64,000 nucleotides of DNA from Ruminococcus sp. UBA6407 (GTDB lineage Bacteria > Bacillota > Clostridia > Oscillospirales > Ruminococcaceae). The DNA lies in the NCBI GenBank assembly GCA_002438605.1, contig DJPR01000005.1, positions 1 through 64,000 on the forward strand, read 5' to 3'. The notes under the pieces are model-generated. The model searched no databases, had not been told where the DNA came from, and worked only from the letters and a program-made list of their open reading frames with translations. A program made the position numbers and the translations under genes. Below, piece after piece: positions 53,993-63,012 of this stretch (positions are counted from its first letter, which is position 1; every line of letters begins with the position of its first letter).

Positions 53993-55904
53993 TGTATCGA
54001 ATTCCATATCAGAAATATATTCTATGATGAAATATTTGCAGGCTGACCGTCTTGAAGAAACAGGACTAAAGCATTTTGATGCATGGGCAGCTAATTTCGC
54101 AGAAACAGTCACAGAAAGTCAGCTTTCACCTGATGGCAACAGTTATCAGCTTAAAACAAGATTTGCAAAATTCAATAATATGCCTGAGCTTATGTCATTA
54201 TTTAAGGAATGTGCAGATATTAAGACTGCTGATATGCTTAATCTTAAGATACCGAGGTGTATAACGTCAACAATTATTGCACAGCCTACCGAAACGCAAA
54301 AAGACCTTATCTTTGCACTCGGAGAACGTGCAAAGCTGATAAGACTTCGTAAGGTTGCACCTACAGATGACAATATGCCGATGATTACAAATGACGGACG
54401 CAAAATCGGTCTTGACCAACGTCTTATGAACCCCGATTTGCCTGATGAGGCAGGAACAAAAATCAATCTGTGTGTGGACAACGTTTTTAATATCTGGAAA
54501 GAAACCTCAGATAAACGCTCTGCACAGCTTATTTTCAGCGATTTGGGAGTTCCGCAGACAGCAGATAAAAAGTCATCAGGAAAACGTTTTTGTGTATATG
54601 ATGACATAAAAGAAAAGCTGATTGCAAAAGGAGTTCCTGCTGAAGAGATTGCCTTTATACATGATGCAAAAACAGAAACCGCAAAGGATAAGCTCTTTGA
54701 AAAGGTTCGCAAGGGTGACGTCAGAGTGCTTATTGGTTCAACCTCGAAAATGGGTGCAGGAACTAATGTGCAGAACAAGCTCATTGCTTCACATGACCTT
54801 GATGCACCATGGAAACCGTCTGATATGGAACAGCGGCGTGGAAGAATGGTACGTCAGGGCAATGAAAATGACGAAGTGAGGCTTTTTCGTTATGTAACAG
54901 AGGGTACATTTGATTCGTATCTGTATCAGATGCTTGAAAATAAGCAGAAATTTATCAGTCAGATTATGACAAGCAAATCACCGGTACGCTCCTGTCAGGA
55001 TATGGACGAGGTTGCTCTCAGCTATGCAGAAGTAAAGGCATTATCAGCAGGCAATCCTCTCATAAAGGAAAAAATGGACTTGGATGTTGATGTTGCAAAG
55101 CTTAAAATGCTCAAAGCGAGCTATCAGAATGCCCAGTTTGATTTGCAGGACAGTGTTTTAAAATCATTGCCAAATCAGATCAAAAATACAGAAAAATATA
55201 TACAGAATTTAAAAATGGATATAGGAGCTTATTCTTCACTGCCTGTAAAAAGGGACGATGAAGGACAGGTTATATTTCAAGGTGTCGAAATAAACGGTAC
55301 ACATTATAATGATAAAAAAGAGGGCGGTGAAGCACTTCTTGAAGCTTTCAAAAATGCAGTAATGAAAAATATATCAGGCAAAACGTCTGTAGGAAGTTAT
55401 CAGGGATTTGAGATTAAAGCAATGTTTGACGCATTATCCAAATGTTATGTAGCTGAATTGCATGGTCATGGAGATTATACGGTACAGCTGGGCAGCAGCG
55501 AAACAGGAAACTTTACAAGGCTTGATAATTTACTTAATTCCATGCAGACAAATTGTGAAAACGCCAAAGAAAGATATGATAATCTCTGTCAGCAGCTTGA
55601 AGATGCCAAGCAACAGCTTGACAAGCCTTTTTCTCGTGAAGAAGAATTAAGGCAAAAAGAAGCAAGGCTTAAAGAATTGACTAAGCTCCTTGATATTGAC
55701 AGTCAAAATGAAATTAAAACAGCAGAAATCACAGCTCTTTATTATATTGAAATCAACTCTGACATGCTTGAAAAAATGAAGAACAGCAGTATTAATTTTG
55801 AACATATTGAAACTGATGGTCATTTGATTTTAAAGATTAATGAATCCGATAAAGATAGAGTTCATGATATTATTGATGTTCCTGCTTTAAAACCTAAAAT
55901 TTAA
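53985..55904 (+). pseudogene. Methylase-helicase gene, 3' part
   Basis: 639 codons in frame with 35034-39749: GTPVSNSISEIYSMMKYLQA, then the helicase C-terminal domain (VLIGSTSKMGAGTNVQNKLI; motif VI QRRGRMVRQG), YLYQMLENKQKFI, and a coiled-coil tail. ATG 54024 could start a separate product, but no ribosome site is seen. Together the halves give ~2,211 residues, usual for this ICE family. Confidence 0.88.
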
Positions 55905-55930
55905 TTTGTGATATTATAGCACATTTTTTA
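55904..55930. terminator. Dispersed palindrome, copy 6
   Basis: TTTGTGATA TTA TAGCACA with a trailing T6 run, directly at the end of the helicase gene. Confidence 0.7.
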
Positions 55931-55963
55931 TTATCCCTCTGTCTTAAATGGCAGAGGGTATTT

Positions 55964-55985
55964 TTTGTGCTATAATAGCACAAAA
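55964..55985. terminator. Dispersed palindrome, copy 7
   Basis: TTTTGTGCTA TAA TAGCACAAAA, a perfect stem. Confidence 0.7.
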
Positions 55986-56119
55986 GCACGTACAGCCCCT
56001 ACAATAATGCAGGAGCTGTATGTGCGTAGAAAAAATAATTTTATATTGAATTATGTTCAATATAAACATTATACCACTGTTATTTGCATTTTTCAATTAA
56101 GATTTCGTTAAGTTCATAC

Positions 56120-56144
56120 AAATTGTGCTATTATATCACAATTT
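56120..56144. terminator. Dispersed palindrome, copy 8
   Basis: AAATTGTGCTA TTA TATCACAATTT. The right-most copy; none is seen in the chromosomal genes to the right or in either IME. Confidence 0.7.
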
Positions 56145-56212
56145 GTAAGATAATCACAAGCAAAGATGTATAATGTTAAATATTTCCTGCATTTTGCTAT
56201 TAGTGAGAAAGG

Positions 56213-56241
56213 TTGATAATGGAAAAGTCTTATGCTATAAT
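56213..56241 (+). promoter_or_regulatory. Promoter of the lipoprotein gene
   Basis: TTGATA (56213-56218), 17 bases, TATAAT (56236-56241). Confidence 0.8.
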
Positions 56242-56272
56242 TAAATAAAAACGCATAGAAACGAGGTATTAT

Positions 56273-57226
56273 ATGAAAAAACTATTTATTTTATGTTTGG
56301 CGGCAATAATGACAACTTCATTTTTCAGCTGCGGCAACAGCAGTAAAGAGAACTCAAAAAAAGATAAGACTGCATCTTCCCAGTCCGAACAATCAGAAAA
56401 AACAGCTAATGAACCCAAAACTGTAGACTTCTTTGATACAATAGAAATGAATGTTATCGGAACATATCCTTTCTTAGTAGTCGGCATAGACGATGATACT
56501 TTTGTGAATGATGAAAGTCTGCCAGATATGGGTTTTGCATTTGAATTAAAGGTAACAGAATTAAATACTGATTCTGCTGAAATTCAACTTGATATTATTC
56601 CAGAAAGTTTTGAAAATTATTTAAATAAAAAAAATATGATTTTGTCTGATAAAAAAGATATGACTTTTAACCTTGCTGCTTGTGATTATGATTCTATTTT
56701 ATTATCTGAAAAGCAACTAACAGAAGGTGTTAAAAGACAAATTATAGACGGTATGATAAAAACAGTTGAAGAAGAAATAAAGTATGAAAAGGAAATTGAT
56801 GAGATTAGCTGTGAAATTAAACCTATTGAAATGTATGCAGTAACGCCACCAGATAACTATTCATTTGAAATCAATAAAATAGTAATGCGACAAGCGATAT
56901 TAAATAATGAATATATAGAAGACCAATACGATGCTAAAACATGTGCATATCTTTCTCCTATAATTCATAGTTCAAACAAAAGTATATATGTTGTATTACA
57001 AGATTCAGATAACGAAAAATTTATAGTATCTGCTTTAACTGTAATAGCTCCTGACGGGACTTTGAATGAAGAAAAAACCACTTATAACATTGAAGTCAGT
57101 GATTTGAATCCTTCCGGAGTAGGATATGAATATATGATGTCAAAATCAAAAAATGTAACCAGGTTTATTAAAGAACAAAAAAACACTAATGAAGATTATG
57201 ATATTTTAGAAATTCCTATAACCTAA
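56273..57226 (+). CDS. Lipoprotein of unknown function
   Basis: 317 residues. Signal MKKLFILCLAAIMTTSFFSC with lipobox SFFSC (Cys 20) anchors it to the outer face of the membrane. A Ser/Lys linker (to ~50) precedes a mixed domain without recognised motif. ACGAGG precedes ATG 56273. It has its own promoter and terminator. It could be the last ICE gene or the first chromosomal one. Confidence 0.75.
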   Translation: MKKLFILCLAAIMTTSFFSCGNSSKENSKKDKTASSQSEQSEKTANEPKTVDFFDTIEMNVIGTYPFLVVGIDDDTFVNDESLPDMGFAFELKVTELNTDSAEIQLDIIPESFENYLNKKNMILSDKKDMTFNLAACDYDSILLSEKQLTEGVKRQIIDGMIKTVEEEIKYEKEIDEISCEIKPIEMYAVTPPDNYSFEINKIVMRQAILNNEYIEDQYDAKTCAYLSPIIHSSNKSIYVVLQDSDNEKFIVSALTVIAPDGTLNEEKTTYNIEVSDLNPSGVGYEYMMSKSKNVTRFIKEQKNTNEDYDILEIPIT

Positions 57227-57245
57227 GATAATAATAAAGAGCCAA

Positions 57246-57282
57246 AATAAAGCCGTTTCATCATGAAACGGCTTTATTTTTT
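57246..57282 (+). terminator. Strong rho-independent terminator
   Basis: AAAGCCGTTTCA TCA TGAAACGGCTTT followed by ATTTTTT. Confidence 0.92.
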
Positions 57283-57292
57283 CAAAAAAAGG

Positions 57293-57321
57293 TTGACATA
57301 TCTTTCATATTATGGTATAAT
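57293..57321 (+). promoter_or_regulatory. Perfect consensus promoter for a non-coding RNA
   Basis: TTGACA (57293-57298), 17 bases, TATAAT (57316-57321). No ORF follows for 900 bases. Confidence 0.9.
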
Positions 57322-57327
57322 AATTAA

Positions 57328-57898
57328 GTAAATAAAAAAGCACCCCCACAAAATGCAAATTGCCTAGGAAACAATTTACATTTCATAATCAAACAGATGA
57401 CAGAAACATCTGAATGACTTAGTGAGAATGCTATTTATGTGCGTAGAAGCGACAAATGCATTATACCACATTTAAATAGATACTGTCAAGCCTTTCAGAT
57501 TGTTTGTATGCACCTGAGGGGCTTGAATTATTTATACAGAAACTTGAAAATTAAATAGTTTCAATAAGGCTGATTATCATTTTGCGACGGCTGAAAACCG
57601 TCAGCACATCTGCGTGTACGCCATGACTACCTGCTGAAGAAAGGAGAGAATAATCATAACAGTCGAACCGTAAGCTCTTTTAATGCACATCAGAGCGGAA
57701 AGGTACGAGCGATAAAGCACGGCAGAAAACAGTCCTGTGAAAACTGCTTGCCATGAAAACAAAATGAAATGCAGATAATGGGGAAATATACATTATCTGT
57801 CTGACTCACAATCGTACAGCCTTCTTGAACAATTTTATTTTCAGATATAAAAGTCAGTCAGAGCGTACACAACTGCATTCTCTGACTGGTTTTCAATT
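57328..57898 (+). ncRNA. ~570-nt structured non-coding RNA candidate
   Basis: No credible ORF or ribosome-start pair exists here. The sequence is full of short hairpins, many with purine-rich GAAA-like loops: AAATTG/CAATTT, AGATG-ACAGAAA-CATCT, GACGG-CTGAAAA-CCGTC, nested GGCA/TGCC around CAG/CTG, and CAGATAATG/CATTATCTG. It ends with CAGTCAGAG/CTCTGACTG followed by GTTTTC. Start is set ~7 bases after the -10, end at the final hairpin. Length and tRNA proximity resemble the large ornate RNAs (ROOL or GOLLD type), but I cannot confirm a class; not tmRNA, RNase P or SRP by sequence. Confidence 0.6.
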
Positions 57899-57901
57899 TG
57901 G

Positions 57902-57974
57902 TTGGGGTGGAAGGATTTGAACCCTCGGAATAACGGAGTCAGAGTCCGCTGCCTTACCGCTTGGCGACACCCCA
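57902..57974 (-). tRNA. tRNA-Gln (anticodon CTG)
   Basis: 73 bases fold as a cloverleaf: acceptor TGGGGTG/CACCCCA, D arm GCCAAGCGGTAAGGC, anticodon arm GCGGA-CTCTGAC-TCCGT, T arm with GTTCAAA. Anticodon CTG reads CAG. CCA is not encoded. Its 3' end points at the mobile region on the left, convergent with the RNA candidate. Confidence 0.95.
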
Positions 57975-58255
57975 ATATTTTCATACTGTTTTCTCATTCA
58001 GCTTTTATATTATATCACGTCCTGCAAGCAAAGTCAAGTGTTTTTATAAAATTTTATTTTTTAATTTAATGCTGTATCTATTGATATTTTGGACTATTAT
58101 TTATATAATAGTAATATAGTGTATTTTATGCTTGAATATAATGAAATTTATTATACCGCAATTAAAATACATCATATAAAGAGAATAATAAAATGAGAGG
58201 AAAACTTTAGATCGTCACAATAAAAAGTGACAATATTAAGGGACAGTTAAACAAA
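57975..58255. other. AT-rich intergenic region
   Basis: Upstream of tRNA-Gln (minus) and of the lipid kinase gene (plus). Several TATAAT-like strings but no clear paired -35 is seen. Nothing else recognised. Confidence 0.5.
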
Positions 58256-59179
58256 ATGAAAAAAATGTATTTTATTTTTAATTTGCAAGCCGGAAAAGCA
58301 GCTATAGGAGATAAACTTTCAGATATAATTGATTTGTTCACAAAAGCTGATTATGAAGTTACAGCAAGACCAACTCAGGAGAGAGAAGACGCTGTTTCTG
58401 CTACAATGTATGCTTGTGAAAATAATTTTGATGTAATCGTATGTGCAGGTGGTGACGGAACTTTAAGCGAGTGCCTGACAGGTGTTATGAAAAGCAGCAA
58501 CCGCATACCAATAGGCTATATTCCTGCCGGTTCAACAAATGACTTTGCAAAGGGACTTGGTGTTCCTAAAGGTATTATACCCGCTGCAAACTGGATTATT
58601 AATGGTATTCCAATGCCATGTGACGTTGGTGGATTTAATGATAAATTCTTTACTTATATAGTCGCTTTCGGAGCTTTTACAAATGTAACATATGAAACCT
58701 CACAGCAGATAAAAAATATATTTGGACATGCAGCATATCTGTTCAGTGGAATGTTTCAGCTCACAAGCATAAAAGCTCACCGTATGAGAATAGAATATGA
58801 CAACAATGTTATTGAAGATGAATTTATTTTCGGTATGGTAACAAACTCCTCATCTGTTGCAGGATTACTTTCTCTTAATGACTTTCTGCTTGATGACGGA
58901 TTATTTGAAGTTACAATAATAAAAAAGCCCACAAATGTCATTCAGCTTCAGCAAATACTCCACTCGCTTCTTAACATTAAGCAGGATTTGGATAAAGATT
59001 ATATAAAATGCTTTCGTACCAACTCAATTAAATTCACTTCATTAAGTGACTCGCCTATCACATGGACTCTTGACGGAGAATACGGTGGAGAAAATGAAGT
59101 CAATGTTATTACCAATAACCATAAAGCAGTATCATTTATGATTGGACCTCAGGATATTAATAATTTTACAAAAATTTAA
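58256..59179 (+). CDS. Diacylglycerol/lipid kinase family protein
   Basis: 307 residues. The catalytic domain shows FNLQAGKAA, VCAGGDGTLSECLTG (the GGDGT nucleotide-binding motif, about 64-68) and IPAGSTNDFAKGLG. C-terminal substrate domain with WTLDGEYGGE. It phosphorylates a membrane lipid such as diacylglycerol at the inner membrane face, in the YegS/DgkB group. Only a weak ribosome site is seen before ATG 58256 (AAGGGACAG further upstream). Confidence 0.88.
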   Translation: MKKMYFIFNLQAGKAAIGDKLSDIIDLFTKADYEVTARPTQEREDAVSATMYACENNFDVIVCAGGDGTLSECLTGVMKSSNRIPIGYIPAGSTNDFAKGLGVPKGIIPAANWIINGIPMPCDVGGFNDKFFTYIVAFGAFTNVTYETSQQIKNIFGHAAYLFSGMFQLTSIKAHRMRIEYDNNVIEDEFIFGMVTNSSSVAGLLSLNDFLLDDGLFEVTIIKKPTNVIQLQQILHSLLNIKQDLDKDYIKCFRTNSIKFTSLSDSPITWTLDGEYGGENEVNVITNNHKAVSFMIGPQDINNFTKI

Positions 59180-59182
59180 AGT

Positions 59183-59273
59183 AACACCATACAAAGTCTT
59201 TTAATGTACTTTGTACGGTGTTGCCTTAAAACAACAATATATAAAGGGAATGTCCTTTTTTCAGGACATTCCC
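59183..59273 (+). terminator. Two tandem hairpins after the kinase gene
   Basis: First stem AACACCATACAAAGT/ACTTTGTACGGTGTT (59183-59222). Second stem GGGAATGTCC/GGACATTCCC (59246-59273). Neither has a long T run beyond its stem; a pair of RNA-end or attenuator hairpins. Confidence 0.6.
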
Positions 59274-59416
59274 CTTATCTGTTTTACGGACCTTTTGTTA
59301 AAACATCACAATAACGTATTATTTTTTTGTATAATCCTACAATATTTTCTTGATTATGCAACAATCACAACATTTTCAAACACTTTATTATTGAATCGAT
59401 TCAAAGGGGGACAAAA

Positions 59417-59917
59417 ATGGATGACTTTAAAAAATATGCTTCATTAGCAAAAAAAGGTGATACAGCCGCCTTTGCTGAACTCTATTCACTTGTTTATAAG
59501 GATATGTATTATATTGCCTTATACAGTCTCAGAAATTCACATGACGCAAGTGATGCCGTCAGTGACGCAGTTGCAGATGCATTCTGTTCAATAGGAAATT
59601 TGCGTAATGAAAAGGCTTTCAGACAATGGATAATGAAAATTCTATCCGCCAAAATAAAAAGAAAACAGCGTGAATATGCAAATTCATCTGTTGAATATGA
59701 TGAACTGCTCATGGATTCAGGTGAATTTGATTTTGAGTCAGTCGAACTGAAAGAAGCTTTAGAAAGCCTTGACTCTGAATCAAGAACCATACTTTCAATG
59801 TCTGTTCTGGGCGGATATACAAGTGAAGAAATTGCTGATATTTGTAAGATAAAAGCATCTACAGTACGTTCAAAGCTTTCAAGAATAAAAGAACGATTAA
59901 GGCTTATATTGGCATAA
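59417..59917 (+). CDS. ECF-type RNA polymerase sigma factor
   Basis: 166 residues. Region 2: FAELYSLVYKDMYYIALYSLRNSHDASDAVSDA. Region 4: SRTILSMSVLGGYTSEEIADICKIKASTVRSKLSRIKERLR. AAAGGGGG precedes ATG 59417. It directs polymerase to stress or envelope genes. The next gene starts 14 bases later, encodes a membrane protein and is a likely anti-sigma partner. Confidence 0.92.
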   Translation: MDDFKKYASLAKKGDTAAFAELYSLVYKDMYYIALYSLRNSHDASDAVSDAVADAFCSIGNLRNEKAFRQWIMKILSAKIKRKQREYANSSVEYDELLMDSGEFDFESVELKEALESLDSESRTILSMSVLGGYTSEEIADICKIKASTVRSKLSRIKERLRLILA

Positions 59918-59930
59918 GGAGGTAGACTTT

Positions 59931-62099
59931 ATGGATAACAACGATAAAAAGGTAAAAGATATGCTTACATCTCATGAAATTCCAAAAGAGCTTGAACCGG
60001 AAAGCATCAAAACAATGCTTGATGAAAAAGCAGATAAGATTCACCGCAAAAAAAGAAACGGCATTATAAAAATAGTGTCTGCTGCTGCGGCTTGTGCAGT
60101 AGTTTGTACTTTCGGCGTAAATATAATAGATAAGAAAAAGCAAATAAAAACTGAGAAAAATGAAAATTCACAAAGCAGTGTAAGCTCGATTGAAAAGCCT
60201 GATAAAATTGATGATTATACGTTCACTGAGCAGCCTGCATATATGAACGGAGCTTCGGATTACAGCGAAATTTATTCTTATTTTAAAAAGCCTAAAAAGA
60301 ATTCAGTTGTTGAAGATATCATTGACAGCATCACAGGAAACAATGAAAAAAACTACATTGATGCTGCAGATACGTACTATGAAGAATATGGAGAAACAGC
60401 AGAAACAGAAACTGCCATAGATTCAGAAGCTCAATCAGATGAGTTCAACGACTCCGCCGCAAGCAGTAAGGAATATTCAGAAACCTTTAATCAGGAAGAA
60501 GGAGTTATTGAAGCTGACATAGTAAAAACTGACGGAAACCATATATATTACTGCAACAATGATTCTGAAATAAAAATCGCAGAGGTCAATGACGGTCATT
60601 TTACTGACAAATCTATACTTAATCCTGCAAATGATCTGGATATTAATTTATCCGATTACTCATTTGCAATATCAGATATGTACCTCGTTGATAATCGACT
60701 GGTAGTCATTTCAACATTCAATGATTACAACGATTACAGATACAGCTGCTATGATATGGCTTACTGTGAAAACGGAAAGATCTATATATCTGTATATACC
60801 GCCGGATTGAATCCTGAATTTCTCGGCAGCTACACTCAGGACGGTGTATACAGCGATATAAGAATGATTGACGGATATGTATATATTGTTTCAAATACTT
60901 GCAGTAATAACTTTAACTGCATAAAAGATGCAGATGATTTAGATGCATATATTCCAAAATATTATTACAACGGTAATGAGAAATTTATACCATCAGAGGA
61001 TATTCTTCTTCCAAAGAAAAAGCCTTCAGACCTTTATCAGATGTCATATACTGTAATTGGTGCAGTAAATGTACTCGCAGATAATCCTGCTGAACAAATC
61101 GATATAAAGGCTCTAGCAAATTATACAGGAAATATTTACTGTTCAAATGACAACCTTTATGCAGCATCAGTATACAATAATATCACATCGGTAACAAGGC
61201 TGGAAATATCAGAGGGGACTATTACTCCTGCCGCAGTCGGTGAAGTAAACGGCTATGTAAACGACCAGTTCTCTATGAGTGAGTATAACGGCTACTTCCG
61301 AATCGCAGTCACAAGTGATATATGGAGTGGGTTAGCAGACTCGGATGTTGATGATGAAATTTTCTACTCTGAAACCGCAAGAACATACAATGCCTTATAT
61401 GTACTTGATTTGGACATGAATATAGTTGGAACAGTAAGAGATTTCGGCATTAACGAAACTATAAAATCGGTTAACTTCAATGGTGACTTAGCTTACGTTG
61501 TAACTTATGAGCAGACAGACCCTCTGTTTGCAATTGATTTGAGCAATCCTGAAAGTCCTGTAATTCTTGATGAATATAAAATAAACGGTTACAGCACCTA
61601 TATGCAGAGGTGGAATGATAATCTGCTTTTAGGTTTCGGGGTAGATGCTGATGAAAACGGCATTGAAAACGGTATTAAACTGGTGATGTTTGATACATCT
61701 GACCCGAATGAGCTTAAAGAAGTCGGTATTATGTCATACAAATATGATGGTGAACAAGATACACAAAACTACAGATTTGGAGGTCATGTATTTTCAGAAG
61801 CAAGTTGGGACCGCAAAGCAATTTATATTGATAATGAGAGAAATATTATAGGTATTCCGATTGAAATATATGAATACAGCAACAATTCCAGCAGTTCAAC
61901 AAATAAATATGTTTTCTACAGCTATGATAACGGGCAATTTAATTATAAAGGTGAAATTGTCTATGATTCGGACAGTGATATGTATGACAAATACAACAGA
62001 GCAATTTACATTGACGGCTATATTTATGTTATGAGCAGCAGTCAGTTTAAATCTGCATCAGCAGAAACAATGGAAACAATAGACGAATTGATATTTTAA
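59931..62099 (+). CDS. Membrane-anchored beta-propeller protein, candidate anti-sigma factor
   Basis: 722 residues. N-terminal cytoplasmic ~45 residues are charged; one membrane helix at ~46-65 (GIIKIVSAAAACAVVCTFGV). An extracellular Ser/Glu linker leads to a large beta-propeller (from ~185: EADIVKTDGNHIYYCN; LVDNRLVVIST) of the secreted Beta_propel type. Overlap in operon with the ECF gene and the short N-terminal tail suggest signal-gated sigma control; family function is otherwise unknown. Confidence 0.75.
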   Translation: MDNNDKKVKDMLTSHEIPKELEPESIKTMLDEKADKIHRKKRNGIIKIVSAAAACAVVCTFGVNIIDKKKQIKTEKNENSQSSVSSIEKPDKIDDYTFTEQPAYMNGASDYSEIYSYFKKPKKNSVVEDIIDSITGNNEKNYIDAADTYYEEYGETAETETAIDSEAQSDEFNDSAASSKEYSETFNQEEGVIEADIVKTDGNHIYYCNNDSEIKIAEVNDGHFTDKSILNPANDLDINLSDYSFAISDMYLVDNRLVVISTFNDYNDYRYSCYDMAYCENGKIYISVYTAGLNPEFLGSYTQDGVYSDIRMIDGYVYIVSNTCSNNFNCIKDADDLDAYIPKYYYNGNEKFIPSEDILLPKKKPSDLYQMSYTVIGAVNVLADNPAEQIDIKALANYTGNIYCSNDNLYAASVYNNITSVTRLEISEGTITPAAVGEVNGYVNDQFSMSEYNGYFRIAVTSDIWSGLADSDVDDEIFYSETARTYNALYVLDLDMNIVGTVRDFGINETIKSVNFNGDLAYVVTYEQTDPLFAIDLSNPESPVILDEYKINGYSTYMQRWNDNLLLGFGVDADENGIENGIKLVMFDTSDPNELKEVGIMSYKYDGEQDTQNYRFGGHVFSEASWDRKAIYIDNERNIIGIPIEIYEYSNNSSSSTNKYVFYSYDNGQFNYKGEIVYDSDSDMYDKYNRAIYIDGYIYVMSSSQFKSASAETMETIDELIF

Positions 62100-62110
62100 C
62101 AGCTTACTCT

Positions 62111-62143
62111 AAGGACGCTCTTTTTAATGGAGCGTCCTTAAAT
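62111..62143. terminator. Terminator between convergent genes
   Basis: AAGGACGCTC and GAGCGTCCTT arms with a TTTTTAATG loop. It overlaps the last codons of the minus-strand gene. Confidence 0.7.
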
Positions 62144-62807
62144 TTGAGCATCTTCCCGAATCTGCAAAATTGCATCTGTCACGCAGATTACACGCTGAAC
62201 AGCCTGCTGTTCCATGCTTTTTTAACGGAGTATCAGATACACCTATTATTGCTGTAACAGATTTTCTAGGTATCATCAAAAAATTATCTGTAACTGTAAG
62301 ACCTATTCTACGCTGTGCATTAAGATATTCAGTCAGAGATTTTTGAAGTGAAATGGGCAAATCACCATATCCTGCACTAAATCTCCATGTTCTGAACTCA
62401 TATTTTTGTACTTGAAAAATCTCATGCTCCGCTTTATCGCAAACCTGCTCTATCGCAGCAGAACAAAGAGCATCGGCAGCCAATGCCTCCGCCATATCCG
62501 AGGTTTCCAGACGACGTATCAAAAGGTCAGCAGACGCAGAGAGAGTCACAGCAAAAACTATCGCTTTATTGCACCCTTCCAGATGCTTTTTTATGTCATT
62601 GCCTGTAAGAAGTATATTTCCGTCAGAAAGAAGTACTCCTTTATCCGTAAATTCAAGCGGTGATTCTCTGTAAACATAAAGTGGCCGAATTTCATTCAAT
62701 ACAAGTTTTTCGCATTTTTCAACCATTTCAGAAATAACAGGCGGCACCTCGCCCTTATGTCCCATATACCTTAAAGCTTGATTTTTATCAATTTCAGTAA
62801 TTTTCAT
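62124..62807 (-). CDS. Vitamin B12-dependent methionine synthase activation-domain protein
   Basis: 227 residues from ATG 62807 (CGGAGTG upstream). The motif RFSAGYGDLPISLQ corresponds to the SAM-binding RxSPGYGD of the MetH reactivation domain, with Ser-Ala replacing Ser-Pro. Also LIRRLETSDMAEALAADAL and a C-terminal cysteine motif CSACNLRDRCNF. In Firmicutes this domain is often a separate protein that serves a split cobalamin methionine synthase. Confidence 0.85.
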   Translation of the reverse strand: MKITEIDKNQALRYMGHKGEVPPVISEMVEKCEKLVLNEIRPLYVYRESPLEFTDKGVLLSDGNILLTGNDIKKHLEGCNKAIVFAVTLSASADLLIRRLETSDMAEALAADALCSAAIEQVCDKAEHEIFQVQKYEFRTWRFSAGYGDLPISLQKSLTEYLNAQRRIGLTVTDNFLMIPRKSVTAIIGVSDTPLKKHGTAGCSACNLRDRCNFADSGRCSNLRTLH

Positions 62808-62939
62808 AAGCACACTCCGATAATCATATAGAAGTATTATAGCATTGATAATAAGACAAGTCAATTCATAATTTTCCGAAAAATATATTTATTAATGCAT
62901 TTTTCTTGTAAACTTCATGTAAAATTGTTTGTATTCAGC

Positions 62940-62967
62940 TTGACTAATTTATGAAAAATGTTATAAT
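62940..62967 (+). promoter_or_regulatory. Promoter of the polyphosphate kinase gene
   Basis: TTGACT (62940-62945), 16 bases, TATAAT (62962-62967). Confidence 0.75.
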
Positions 62968-63012
62968 TAATATGTATATATTTTTTATAATGCATAAATC
63001 GGAGGATATTTT

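Larger units (their letters stand above)
55905..56272. other. Gene-free region packed with palindromes
   Basis: Three dispersed palindromes (55904-55930, 55964-55985, 56120-56144) and a strong terminator (CCCTCTG...CAGAGGG, TATTTTTT, about 55935-55966) lie here. A long hairpin follows (GCACGTACAG.../...CTGTATGTGC, about 55986-56025). No ORF is supported before 56273. Confidence 0.7.
17754..57900. mobile_element. Parent conjugative element (ICE), interrupted by IME2
   Basis: Conjugation and DNA-processing genes (VirB4, CpaE/TadZ-like ATPase, TopB, toprim protein, methylase-helicase with tnpV) are mixed with toxin-antitoxin pairs and small unknown genes, all AT-rich. Neither end is proven. The right end is put before the tRNA-Gln gene, because that tRNA's 3' end faces the element and tRNA 3' ends are common attB sites. 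No ICE integrase lies in the window. Confidence 0.55.

Noticed and set aside
57328..57898. tmRNA, RNase P RNA or SRP RNA
   Set aside because: None of the conserved core sequences of these RNAs (tag ORF and tRNA-like ends, RNase P core, SRP GGAA domain) could be found.
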